Assembly: GCA_910583965.1 (NCBI GenBank)
Contig: CAJUAE010000066.1
Span: forward strand, 1-19,098
Origin: an uncultured Lachnospiraceae bacterium
GTDB taxonomy: Bacteria; Bacillota; Clostridia; Lachnospirales; Lachnospiraceae
Direction of reading: 5' to 3'
DNA: 19,098 bases
Below are positions 1 to 8,662 of this stretch, piece by piece (the first letter of the stretch is position 1; every line of letters starts with the position of its first letter). The position numbers and the translations under genes are program-made. The notes below the pieces were generated by a model, which was not told the DNA's origin, did no database searches, and saw nothing but the letters and a program-made list of their open reading frames with translations.

Positions 1-6
1 TTATGG

Positions 7-1785
7 TTATAAGGTATCTTTAACAGAATACCTTTTGACCCTCAAATCATAATATCCATATCTAAGATATGTTTCTTCCAGTTCTGGCAAACCTCTTTTT
101 CCAAATATTAATGATAGGTTTGCCAGTATGATTCCTGCAATATCTCCGCGACAACATTTCAAACAATGCCTTAGACCTTCCTTTCCTATATCTTCTGCTT
201 TGTCTAACTCATTATGTACTTCAAGAAATCCTGCATAGTTTATATACAATGACATTCCTGGTACTGCATGAAACCGCATATCAACTTTGCTTCTTTTATA
301 ACAATTTATCAATTCTTCATAGATGTGAAGTGCGTCTTCTATCTTTCCATCTTTTCTAAGGTTGACTGCTATATGGTTCCAAATTAAATACTCTGTCCGA
401 AAAGGTACACGATAAATCATCTTATCTGATTCCATTGGTGGCATTGTCAGATAAAGCACTTCTTTAAGTTGTTTATTGGCGTCTTCTCGAGATATTTTAT
501 TTTGTGAGGTCTGCTCAAAGATACGTCCTCTCCCAATAAACTGCCTGTTAACAGGTCTTGTCATATCCAACTCTTTTTCAATCTCATCCAATAGATTCTT
601 TGCCTCTTTTAAGCATCCTTTTGAAAAACACCGATTATATTCTCGCACCTTTTCATACAATTCATATTTATCTGCCTCAATGAAACCATAATAATTTTCC
701 CGATCCATTCCCATTTTCTTTAGCAATTTATACAAATTTCTTTTGTGGGGACTTCTTTTTCCATTTTCAATCTTAGACAATGTTTCCTGCGCACATATAT
801 TTTCGCAAAGATACTCTTGTGAAAACCGATTTGCCTCTCTTAAATCCCTTACCAACTCATTGGTAATGATAAATTCACCCTGAAAACTACTTTTCATAAA
901 ATCTACAATTATATTGGATTCCAAACTTGTGTTTGTTACTTCGTATAGAAAAGAAAGCGCTTCTTGATACTTTCTACATTGAATTTGTTCTTTCTCTTTT
1001 CCTAGTTTTTCAAGGCAGGATTTCTCTAATTCTAGTATTTTCCACAAAGGACATAGCGAGCCATTCTCTACAAGAGATTCTTTCCCTTTTTTGCAGATGG
1101 CATATGCATCTTCTATTTTATTCTGTTCCAAATAAATCTGTCCCAACAGCCACGCACAATGTGGATAGACTTTAACCTGCTCCTCTGTATCTGTATAATG
1201 GTGTATTATATATCTGCCAAGCTGTTCTAGTTTCTCTGCAAGTCCTTCTTTATTCTCAAGTTTCCACTTACAATATGCAATCATTAAAATAATTCTAATC
1301 TCTTGATTGCACAGACACTGCCTATTCCAAATTTCCTGTTTCCAATCTTTATTCAATGTACATACAAGTGCCTGTTCCATTCCTTGCAGACAAGACCTAT
1401 AATCTTGTTCTTTTATAAAGCATAACACAGTCTCTAATACAATCATATACTGTTTACGAATTGGACGTTTTTTGTCATTATATACAGGGTAGTTTGCAAT
1501 CAATTTTTGCAAACTTTGATAGTCCCAGTTTTGTATGCTGTGTTCGATCGCAATTCGATATGCAATAGACTCATATTCAAGTTTTGAGATGGCAAGTTCA
1601 AGTTTATCAATAGACTTTCCAAGGCGCTCAAACAATGCCTGTAATGTGAAATAGTCAATCTCCACCTCTCCTCGCTCTACCCTGCACAACTCAGGTATGC
1701 TGATAATTCCATCTGCGATATTTCTTTGTTTTACTCCCATTTTTTCACGTTCTTCAAAAAGCATAATTCCCAATTGTTGTAACAT
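7..1785 (-). CDS. Large XRE-family regulator with duplicated HTH plus helical-repeat architecture (592 aa)
   Basis: Probable DNA-binding transcription regulator. An XRE-type helix-turn-helix occupies about residues 6-60 and is followed by an alpha-helical, TPR-like stretch (about 70-290). A second XRE-like HTH lies at about 307-365, with the typical run Q-E-T-L-S-K-I-E-N-G-K-R-S, and is followed by another helical-repeat region (about 375-590). HTH plus TPR is the layout of the RRNPP/Rgg-like peptide-responsive regulators, but those usually have one HTH and about 280-320 residues; this protein looks like two such units in tandem. The ATG is preceded by AAAGGGG at good spacing. The gene lies 44 bp behind a small XRE gene on the same strand and may be co-regulated with it. 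There is no signal peptide or membrane segment, so it should be cytosolic. Target genes and any peptide ligand are unknown; the peptide-sensing idea is inference from architecture alone. Confidence 0.8.
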   Translation of the reverse strand: MLQQLGIMLFEEREKMGVKQRNIADGIISIPELCRVERGEVEIDYFTLQALFERLGKSIDKLELAISKLEYESIAYRIAIEHSIQNWDYQSLQKLIANYPVYNDKKRPIRKQYMIVLETVLCFIKEQDYRSCLQGMEQALVCTLNKDWKQEIWNRQCLCNQEIRIILMIAYCKWKLENKEGLAEKLEQLGRYIIHHYTDTEEQVKVYPHCAWLLGQIYLEQNKIEDAYAICKKGKESLVENGSLCPLWKILELEKSCLEKLGKEKEQIQCRKYQEALSFLYEVTNTSLESNIIVDFMKSSFQGEFIITNELVRDLREANRFSQEYLCENICAQETLSKIENGKRSPHKRNLYKLLKKMGMDRENYYGFIEADKYELYEKVREYNRCFSKGCLKEAKNLLDEIEKELDMTRPVNRQFIGRGRIFEQTSQNKISREDANKQLKEVLYLTMPPMESDKMIYRVPFRTEYLIWNHIAVNLRKDGKIEDALHIYEELINCYKRSKVDMRFHAVPGMSLYINYAGFLEVHNELDKAEDIGKEGLRHCLKCCRGDIAGIILANLSLIFGKRGLPELEETYLRYGYYDLRVKRYSVKDTL

Positions 1786-1815
1786 GTTTTATCCCCTTTG
1801 TATTGTGGCTTATTT

Positions 1816-1828
1816 AATATCGCCAAAA
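1816..1828. repeat. 13-bp copy of the upstream operator-region motif, inverted
   Basis: AATATCGCCAAAA here is the exact reverse complement of TTTTGGCGATATT at 2112-2124. It lies in the 44-bp gap just upstream of the 592-residue regulator, while the partner copy lies upstream of the 76-residue XRE gene. A shared binding motif in front of both regulator genes is the simplest reading; 13 bp could also be chance in AT-rich DNA. Confidence 0.4.
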
Positions 1829-1829
1829 G

Positions 1830-2060
1830 CTATTTCTTTTCCTTTCTAGCATAAGGAATTTTTACATCTGTCTGGTCCAGAATATAATCAATACTTGTAT
1901 TGTAAACGGTCGAGAGATGAATTAATATCTCTGTAGGAATGTCGACATCTCCTCGTTCATAGTTACTATAAATTCGCTGACTACAATGTAGTATCGCTGC
2001 TAATTGCTTTTGTGTCATATCCTTATCTTCTCTTAAATTTCTTAATCTTGGATAATGCAT
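1830..2060 (-). CDS. Small XRE-family HTH transcription regulator (76 aa)
   Basis: A single-domain Cro/C1-type (XRE) DNA-binding protein. The helix-turn-helix spans about residues 4-61 and contains the typical Q-K-Q-L-A motif of helix 2 and the S-N-Y-E-R-G signature after the recognition helix. It continues into the helical Y-N-T-S-I-D-Y-I-L segment and ends in a short basic tail. Such proteins usually act as dimeric repressors and often control their own promoter. The ATG is preceded by GAGGTGAT at good spacing. Two palindromic sites of the form GYGA-N5-TCGC lie 30-70 bp upstream (see the operator entry), fitting autoregulation. The gene is followed after 44 bp by the large HTH/TPR regulator. 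It could be a phage- or element-derived regulator, but no phage or conjugation genes are visible nearby. The family call is firm; the target is unknown. Confidence 0.88.
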   Translation of the reverse strand: MHYPRLRNLREDKDMTQKQLAAILHCSQRIYSNYERGDVDIPTEILIHLSTVYNTSIDYILDQTDVKIPYARKEKK

Positions 2061-2090
2061 AAATAAATCACCTCAATAACATCATATCTT

Positions 2091-2130
2091 AGTGAAATAT
2101 TCGCTATGCATTTTTGGCGATATTTTCGCT
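2091..2130. promoter_or_regulatory. Two operator-like palindromes upstream of the small XRE gene
   Basis: Two 15-bp sites, 2091-2105 and 2116-2130, are offset by 25 bp. On the minus strand they read AGCGAATATTTCACT and AGCGAAAATATCGCC, so both start AGCGAA. Each is a partial palindrome: GTGA-N5-TCGC at 2092-2104 and GCGA-N5-TCGC at 2117-2129. A TATGAT hexamer on the minus strand (2081-2086) could be the -10 box of the XRE gene, which would put the sites over the -35 region, as expected for a repressor. No good -35 box is visible. Confidence 0.5.
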
Positions 2131-2146
2131 AAACGATTGCAGTCTC

Positions 2147-2195
2147 AAAAATAAAAATCGAGTAGGGACCAAGCTCCTACTCGATTTTTATTTTT
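2147..2195 (-). terminator. Perfect 20-bp hairpin terminator ending the envelope operon
   Basis: Arms 2147-2166 and 2176-2195 are exact reverse complements around a 9-nt loop. The GC-containing core (CGAGTAGG/CCTACTCG) is flanked by A-rich and T-rich tracts on both sides, so it can work in both directions. It lies 8 bp past the TAA stop of the three-VWA gene and isolates that operon from the XRE regulator gene. Confidence 0.9.
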
Positions 2196-2203
2196 GAATC
2201 CTT

Positions 2204-5200
2204 TTACATATTTCGTTCATCTTTTTTCTTTAACAATTGCGAGGTATCCAATGTCTCCTCAGATTGTTTCTGTTTTTTATGTCTTCTGTCACCTTTTACT
2301 GATTTTCCATGCGGTAGTTCACTGTGTGACAAAGTCTGACCTGTTTCCGGCGTTTGAAACACTTGTATTGAGTTTATATTTTGTGCTGATGAAGTGCCTT
2401 CACATGGCCGTTGCATTCTCTTTTGTCGCAAATTTGCTATCAATGGTATTTGTCTTGGTACATATTGGAAGCGGCGCAGCGCCACATCAACCAAAAACAG
2501 ACAGACTGCCAGCGTCAGAAGCCAGTTTGTCAGTGAATACCCTTCTTTCATTTTGCTGGAAATTTGTGTCCATATTGATTCGTCTTTTGTAATAATCTTA
2601 CCATATTGTTGGACAAAATTTAAATAGGCATCTGTACTTACATCAAATTTATATTCGTCAGAAAACTGCACTGCTGCAGCAGTTGTCATATAATTTTGAA
2701 TCGCTCCAGATTCTGTGCGACGTATATTAAAATGATATAGTCCTGTCTGTGGTGTAGAAAGTTCTATCGTATATTTTCCTGGCGCAATTGCACGAAGTTT
2801 TTCCTCTGTGGAAATACCTTTTGGGTCAATCACTACTATCGAAACTTCCGTTGCATTGCCATAATCATTGGTTTGATAATCAACTGTAGTTCGTTCTCCT
2901 ACCGTCACTATATTTACATTGTCGTCCCCCATACCAACATTTCCAGTAGAATAATCTGCAATTCGTTTCCAGAGCTGTACATAATCCTCTTGCCCTGCAA
3001 AAGCACCTGTCCACTCCCCAGTAACATCACTGTTCCATGCAACAGTCCTCCCTAATCCATACTGCCATACTGTAAGAATTGGATCCCCCTTTTCTGCTGA
3101 CTGAATTATTGGACTAGAAGCCGTCTTTGGTGTTGCAGAAATATACCCATAAAGTGATGGCCAACCATTCGGAAAAAGATTTCCAGTCAATTCATGTCCT
3201 GCTTGTACTGATAGAGAAAAGACGCCGTTTTGAATATAACTGTCTCCTCCCAAAAATACTTCCTGTGCAAAAATCTTGGGAATATCACTTGAGATATCTG
3301 AATAATAATATCTACCACCGCATTCCTCTGCCAAATATTGTAAAAGTCTTTTATCCGATGAACTTCCAACTGCCACTGTAGAGAGCGTTATCTTATTCTC
3401 TGCACAACTATTGACAATATCATTATAATTATTGGTCTCTCCCATGCCATCTGTCAAAAGCACTATATGTTTTATTGATGCATCATTCTTCGCAAGTACA
3501 TTGACCGCCTCTTGTAGTGCTGGCTTAATTGTAGTCCCGCCTCCATCTTGAATCTGTTTTATTTGGTCTTTGATTGCGTTTTTGTCGTCTGCTTCTCTAA
3601 GTTCTACTTGCCATTCATACTTGTCATCAAAAGTCAAAATCCCCACATAATCTGTATCATTCAAATTGTCAACTGCCACCGTAGCAGCTCTGACCGCAAT
3701 ATCCAAATTGCTAATACCCAATGTCCCTGCTCGCCCTGTCATACTACTAGAGCGATCGATCACCATAACCATCGCCATAGAAGGCATCTCATTGATTCCT
3801 CGAAGCTGCATGTCTACAGGCAATATTGTTTCTAATATGGTATCTCGATACCCTCCTAGTGCAAAGCTATTTTCCCCACCACAACAAACAAAACCACAAC
3901 CATAATCTTTTACATAAGTTTCAAGATGCTCTAAAAATTTTGCTGGCAAATCATCAATATAAGCATCTACTAATATCATAGCCTTATATTCCAACATTTC
4001 ATTGATACTATCTGGCACATTCATTGCAGAGACAACACTGTAATCGCAGCCAGCTGCATTTAAAACAGTAGAAAATGCAGCTGTACTAGTGTCATGTCCT
4101 GCAATTACCAATATCTTAGGCGAAGTTTCCACCACAGAGTAAGCACTGAAATAATCGTTTTCCTGACAAGTATCTCCTGGTGCTTGAATCTGAATCCGCA
4201 AACTTTCCATTGTATTATTGTTTGCATTGGCATCAATCTGTGCACCAAATACAAAGCGATTGCTGCCCTTGTTCAAGTGTATATTGTCTGCTGCTGTCTG
4301 GTTACTTCCTCGATAAAGTGTAATCACTGCATCTGTATCATAATTGCTTTCTACCAACACTGTAATCGAATACTTATCACCCGGATGAAGATAAGACGGA
4401 AGTGTAACATTGTCAATATAGGCATCTGGCTTTTCCTCGTTTTCATACAGCAAAGTTAGAAACTCTGTCTGTCCTGCTGTCAATGCCTGCGCTATATTGC
4501 GTATATCGCCTCGTGTCTCTTTTCCGTCTGTAAGTACAACTAACCGCTTCTTATATGCACTTGGAATTAGTGTAAGTGCTTTAGAAATTGCCTCCTCAAA
4601 ATTTGTTGCTGCCTTTTCAGGGATTGTCATCAAACCACCATAATGTTTTTCGGTCGTCAAAAACTGTTCTACAAGCGTATCTTTTCCAAAAGTCACAATC
4701 CCATAAACATTTCTAGATGGCATCTTGGAAATCGTCTCCTGTAAATATTGCTGTGCCTCGTCAAGATGATCTTCATTACTATTAGAAAAATCCACAACAA
4801 AAACAGTTGCTGTCTTGCCACTTCCACGATAAATTTGTATCCCAAATAACGCAAGGACAACACACAATAGCACTACACCGCGTACAAACCAATAAAATTT
4901 TCCATGATAACGCATTTGACGCACATAGACAATCCACTCTATCACCAGAAGGATGAATGCAAGTATCATAAATAAGTTTCTAATTGTACGTTTTACTTTC
5001 TGACGCTGTAAAAACTTGGCTCCACTGTCTGAAATTCCCTCCATATTTGTTGTCAATCTGCCATCTGATTCCTTGATAGTTTGAAAACGCACCACATAGT
5101 CTTCTTGGTGTTCTTCATTTCCAAGCGTATAAAGTCCTGCCTTGACTGGCCGACTTTCAAACTGGCTTCTGTCAAGCTCCGCCCAAGGTTGTAAGGCAAT

Positions 5201-6748
5201 CTTTTCCCCTGCATAATAAACATTTGTTGCAAGCCATGAAGTATCTGATAGATAAATCATAGCATTTGCCAAAAAGACAGGAAACTCTGCGCGCAGTGGA
5301 AAATCAGATTCCCGTATATCAAACCCAACAACAATTTCTTTTCTGTCTTCCAACTCTTGATAATATCCTACACACTTTCCTTTGTATGACAGAAAGCTTT
5401 CTGCACCCTCTGGAAGTGCAAAACAATATGCAGTATTTACACCAATGGAAAAACCCGACAGCCCCGCAGTCAAATCACAATCCGTCATATCAAGCACTAC
5501 ATTTTCCAGTGTCTCAACAACAGTTCCTCCCATATTGCCAAAAATCAAGCGGTTGGTCTCTGCTACTTGCGGCGTCTGTCCAACATCATAAATCACAATA
5601 TTATAGCCTTGTTCTTTTAGGGGTGTCCTAATTAGGGAATCTGATGTCTCCTGTATTGCTGCATCTGTCTTTGCCTTGACAATACTCTCCCCAGTGACAG
5701 CAAAATACGCCTTCTCAAGAAATGTATTTCCGTCTCCAACCAACAATCCGCGTATTAGATTCTTCTGTTTTTTCACTGCTGCCGAATCATTATCTCGCAC
5801 GAGGCTGTCAGTCGAACCACCAGAAAAAACAATATTGTCAATTCGAGAAGTAATTGTCTTTCCCTTCCAATCTACCTGCTCAAAAAAGCAGATTTTGCTC
5901 TCAGAGGGTGCAAGGTGCATTGATGACAACGCAATTATTTTTGTGTCATATGTCTCGTCATCATACAAACTAACATCAAAAGATACTTCCTCGTCACTAT
6001 AATTGACAACGCTCACCATAATATCAAAAAAACCATCTTCACGGTTAGAAAATGCTGTATATTCATTTGCAACATTAGCAGTTATATTGCCTGAAACATA
6101 CAATTCTTTTTTCCCACTTATGCGCAGCGCTTCAAAGTCCGCTGCTCCAGCGCTGTCTGTATAAACCAATAAATCAGCTATGTTTTCATCATCTTCCGTG
6201 TTACCAGCCAATGTATCCAGTATACTCTGTGCCTGTGTCAAGTCTCCGCCACTATCACTGCACACAAGACTGCGCAATGTGCGCATTAAACTGTTTGTAT
6301 CTGCAATATCCACCGCCAAAATTTTTGCACCCACAGCATCATCTACTGTCGCAATGGAAAAACGCGTATTCTGTGCAGTCTGCACAGAATCACACGCCTG
6401 TTCCACTGCTTCCTGAAAACGACTTTTTCCAGAAACTCCCACATGCTGCATACTTGCACTGGTATCTATCAACAATATTTTTCTGCCGCGGTTATGTCCT
6501 TTCACTTGAATCAATGGGGACATCAGTGCAACCACCAACAATACAATAATTAAAATCTGTAGGTACATCAAAATATTATGAACAAATTTCTCAAAAAATG
6601 TTCTTGACTGTTCGTTTTTCAACAGCTTTTTCCATAACAAATTAGATGAAATCAGATAGTCTGTTCCTCTTGGTTTTAACAAATATAAAATGATAATGAC
6701 TGGAACCGCTGCCAAAAAAAACAGTGGCCATAAACTTTCAAAAATCAT
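2204..6748 (-). CDS. Giant membrane protein with three VWA domains and a GATase-like domain; BatA-like N-terminus (1514 aa)
   Basis: Envelope protein, probably the structural or binding component of a MoxR/VWA system. The N-terminus looks like BatA: TM segments at about 6-24 and 59-79, then VWA domain 1 with MIDAS residues D95-T-S-A-S, T171 and D198. TM3 (about 591-609) and TM4 (about 619-641) follow, then VWA 2 (D653-F-S-N-S, T715, D741-G). Next come a beta-rich stretch, a class-I glutamine-amidotransferase-like domain (about 878-985, with F-V-C-C-G-G-E-N-S-F at 953-962) and VWA 3 (D998-R-S-S-S, T1072/T1073, D1100-G). A TM5 (about 1406-1424) and a basic tail end the protein. Basic loops after TM1, TM3 and TM5 place all three VWA domains outside the cell by the positive-inside rule. 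It looks like a fusion of two proteins usually separate, about 600 and 900 residues. It overlaps the DUF58 gene by 11 bp. The domain calls are solid; its role is inference. Confidence 0.9.
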   Translation of the reverse strand: MIFESLWPLFFLAAVPVIIILYLLKPRGTDYLISSNLLWKKLLKNEQSRTFFEKFVHNILMYLQILIIVLLVVALMSPLIQVKGHNRGRKILLIDTSASMQHVGVSGKSRFQEAVEQACDSVQTAQNTRFSIATVDDAVGAKILAVDIADTNSLMRTLRSLVCSDSGGDLTQAQSILDTLAGNTEDDENIADLLVYTDSAGAADFEALRISGKKELYVSGNITANVANEYTAFSNREDGFFDIMVSVVNYSDEEVSFDVSLYDDETYDTKIIALSSMHLAPSESKICFFEQVDWKGKTITSRIDNIVFSGGSTDSLVRDNDSAAVKKQKNLIRGLLVGDGNTFLEKAYFAVTGESIVKAKTDAAIQETSDSLIRTPLKEQGYNIVIYDVGQTPQVAETNRLIFGNMGGTVVETLENVVLDMTDCDLTAGLSGFSIGVNTAYCFALPEGAESFLSYKGKCVGYYQELEDRKEIVVGFDIRESDFPLRAEFPVFLANAMIYLSDTSWLATNVYYAGEKIALQPWAELDRSQFESRPVKAGLYTLGNEEHQEDYVVRFQTIKESDGRLTTNMEGISDSGAKFLQRQKVKRTIRNLFMILAFILLVIEWIVYVRQMRYHGKFYWFVRGVVLLCVVLALFGIQIYRGSGKTATVFVVDFSNSNEDHLDEAQQYLQETISKMPSRNVYGIVTFGKDTLVEQFLTTEKHYGGLMTIPEKAATNFEEAISKALTLIPSAYKKRLVVLTDGKETRGDIRNIAQALTAGQTEFLTLLYENEEKPDAYIDNVTLPSYLHPGDKYSITVLVESNYDTDAVITLYRGSNQTAADNIHLNKGSNRFVFGAQIDANANNNTMESLRIQIQAPGDTCQENDYFSAYSVVETSPKILVIAGHDTSTAAFSTVLNAAGCDYSVVSAMNVPDSINEMLEYKAMILVDAYIDDLPAKFLEHLETYVKDYGCGFVCCGGENSFALGGYRDTILETILPVDMQLRGINEMPSMAMVMVIDRSSSMTGRAGTLGISNLDIAVRAATVAVDNLNDTDYVGILTFDDKYEWQVELREADDKNAIKDQIKQIQDGGGTTIKPALQEAVNVLAKNDASIKHIVLLTDGMGETNNYNDIVNSCAENKITLSTVAVGSSSDKRLLQYLAEECGGRYYYSDISSDIPKIFAQEVFLGGDSYIQNGVFSLSVQAGHELTGNLFPNGWPSLYGYISATPKTASSPIIQSAEKGDPILTVWQYGLGRTVAWNSDVTGEWTGAFAGQEDYVQLWKRIADYSTGNVGMGDDNVNIVTVGERTTVDYQTNDYGNATEVSIVVIDPKGISTEEKLRAIAPGKYTIELSTPQTGLYHFNIRRTESGAIQNYMTTAAAVQFSDEYKFDVSTDAYLNFVQQYGKIITKDESIWTQISSKMKEGYSLTNWLLTLAVCLFLVDVALRRFQYVPRQIPLIANLRQKRMQRPCEGTSSAQNINSIQVFQTPETGQTLSHSELPHGKSVKGDRRHKKQKQSEETLDTSQLLKKKDERNM

Positions 6749-7649
6749 ATAGCGCTCTCAACTCCTGAAAAATCTGTTGATAAATATCTGTTTCTGTATT
6801 GCACACTGCATAGAAAGCCCCCATTCTTGCACACTCTTGCCGCAAATTGGATAAATACTCTTGCAATGCCTGTTCATACACACGAATACTTGCTGTATCC
6901 AACGTTAAGCGCAAAGTACTTTTTTCCTCCATATCTATCAAATTCCGTGTACCCGTAAGCGCTACAGCGCTCCTTGCAAAAAGTTCTTCCCCAGCCAAAA
7001 CATGCAAAAAAATAATTCTCTGTTTCCGATAATCCAACAAGCGCAAAAGTTTTCTTACTGTTGTCAACTCTTTTTTAGAACTTGATTCCATCAAGGCTTC
7101 CTGCAAAAAATCACTGATAATAATTGTTACGCCCGGCCCTTTCATTGGCAACTGTCTGACAGATTCGCAAATATCTACTTTTCCGTCAAAAGTACGCTGC
7201 GAAAGCCAATCTGTCAATCGGGGCAGTGTGCTCCTTATACCATTTACCATAAAAGGCAACTGCATTTGCTGCAAATCATAAAGTATTACACGGTCCATAT
7301 TGTTCAATCCCATATAAGCAAATGCTGCTGTCAACATACAAGCATATTCACTCTTTTTCTGGATTCCATAATTCATAGAAGCACTTGTATCCAATAGTAT
7401 TGAAACAACTGCCTCCTTTTCCTCCATATACTCTTTTACATAAAGCCTGTCTAGACGCCCATAAGCATTCCAATCAATACGACGAATATCATCACCGGGC
7501 ATATACTCTCGAAAATCTGAAAATTCTATAGAAGAACCTTTCTGTATGGACTTACGATTTCCTGTCAGGTTCATGGAAGCCCGATGTCTCATCGCCAGCC
7601 GCAGTCTAGAAAGTCTGTCAAAAAACGCAGTATCTGGTATGACTGTCAT
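6738..7649 (-). CDS. DUF58 family protein with VWA-like MIDAS motif (303 aa)
   Basis: A soluble DUF58 protein, the standard partner of MoxR ATPases. The DUF58 signature spans about residues 41-75 and includes S-D-F-R-E-Y-x-P-G-D-D-I-R-R-I-D-W and the L-x-V-K-E-Y element. A MIDAS-type D-T-S-A-S-M follows at 87-92, and I-I-I-S-D-F occurs at about 176-181. Many DUF58 proteins carry one or two N-terminal membrane segments; none is visible here, so this version should be cytosolic. The start ATG overlaps the MoxR stop (ATGA, 4 bp), and the 3' end overlaps the giant VWA gene by 11 bp. This suggests translational coupling and a fixed stoichiometry. The family is thought to act as an adaptor between MoxR and membrane VWA proteins, but its exact biochemistry is not settled. 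Confidence 0.94.
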   Translation of the reverse strand: MTVIPDTAFFDRLSRLRLAMRHRASMNLTGNRKSIQKGSSIEFSDFREYMPGDDIRRIDWNAYGRLDRLYVKEYMEEKEAVVSILLDTSASMNYGIQKKSEYACMLTAAFAYMGLNNMDRVILYDLQQMQLPFMVNGIRSTLPRLTDWLSQRTFDGKVDICESVRQLPMKGPGVTIIISDFLQEALMESSSKKELTTVRKLLRLLDYRKQRIIFLHVLAGEELFARSAVALTGTRNLIDMEEKSTLRLTLDTASIRVYEQALQEYLSNLRQECARMGAFYAVCNTETDIYQQIFQELRALYDF

Positions 7650-8617
7650 CGCTTTCCATTTCCCTCCAATATTTTTTGTATTATATTATCTTCAGTCATA
7701 CCCTCACTAATGGCATCAAAACTTAAAAGAATACGATGCCTAAGCACAGGAAATGCCGTTTCCTTTACATCTTGAAAAGAAACATTGAACCGCCCTTCCA
7801 AAAATGCTTTTGCTCTTGATGCGCGAATCAACGCTTGAGCGGCTCTTGGGCTTGCCCCTTCCTTAATATAAGGATTTGCAACGTGAGTCTGCATTACAAT
7901 ATCCAACAAATAATCCATCACTGCCTCAGCAATTGGTATCTGATTCACTAATGCTCTAGCGGCTAGCAGCCCTTCACTATCCATCTGCTTTGTAATGTCT
8001 GGTTCCTGACTGCCTTCTGTCAATGTAACAATCTCCTTTAGCTCCTCTTTTGACGGAAAGCGAACTAAAATTTTAAACATAAATCGATCGAGTTGTGCCT
8101 CTGGCAAAGGATAAGTTCCTTCATTTTCAATAGGATTTTGCGTGGCAAGCACAAAAAAGGGTTCTGTGAGCGCATGGCTGTCATTTCCCACAGTCACAGT
8201 ATGTTCTTGCATTGCCTCCAACAGTGCCGACTGGGTTTTGGGTGTCGCACGGTTAATCTCATCTGCCAGAATTAGATTGGCAAAAATTGGCCCACGCACA
8301 AAAGAAAAAGCACTGCCACGCTCATTCTTAATAATAATATTCGTTCCAGTCACATCACTTGGCATTAAATCTGGCGTGAACTGAATCCGCTTAAACGACA
8401 AATCAAAAACTTTGCCAATGATACTGACCAATCTAGTTTTTCCCAATCCTGGCATACCCTCTAAAAGTACATTGCCCCCTGTAAGCATGGCAAGCATAAC
8501 TTGACGAATAATCTCCTGTTGTCCAATAATTCCCTTTTGAATCTCTCGTTCACAGGCAGCAATCCGCTGCGCCATATATGCTGGGTCTTGCAATCCGTTA
8601 TTCCCCAATTCCCCCAT
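7646..8617 (-). CDS. MoxR-family AAA+ ATPase (323 aa)
   Basis: An ATP-driven chaperone-like AAA+ protein of the MoxR branch, cytosolic and probably hexameric. Visible motifs are Walker A G-M-P-G-L-G-K-T at 54-61, Walker B L-I-L-A-D-E at 115-120 followed by the MoxR-typical I-N-R-A-T-P-K-T-Q-S-A-L-L-E-A-M-Q-E, sensor 1 A-T-Q-N at 158-161, the arginine-finger region L-D-R-F at 176-179 and sensor 2 G-A-S-P-R-A at 254-259. The length is normal for the family. The ATG has GGAGGG upstream at good spacing. It sits immediately before DUF58 and the VWA protein, the classic MoxR-DUF58-VWA order. MoxR proteins are proposed to mature or insert metal cofactors or to assemble VWA-containing complexes; which of these happens here is unknown. 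Confidence 0.97.
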   Translation of the reverse strand: MGELGNNGLQDPAYMAQRIAACEREIQKGIIGQQEIIRQVMLAMLTGGNVLLEGMPGLGKTRLVSIIGKVFDLSFKRIQFTPDLMPSDVTGTNIIIKNERGSAFSFVRGPIFANLILADEINRATPKTQSALLEAMQEHTVTVGNDSHALTEPFFVLATQNPIENEGTYPLPEAQLDRFMFKILVRFPSKEELKEIVTLTEGSQEPDITKQMDSEGLLAARALVNQIPIAEAVMDYLLDIVMQTHVANPYIKEGASPRAAQALIRASRAKAFLEGRFNVSFQDVKETAFPVLRHRILLSFDAISEGMTEDNIIQKILEGNGKR

Positions 8618-8662
8618 TTTTTACCCTCCATAAACTTTTGTTTAAAATTATACAAATCCTGT

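Noticed and set aside
4094..4459. Plus-strand open frame inside the three-VWA gene
   Set aside because: Fully antisense to a gene with intact domains; no family resemblance and no start signal.
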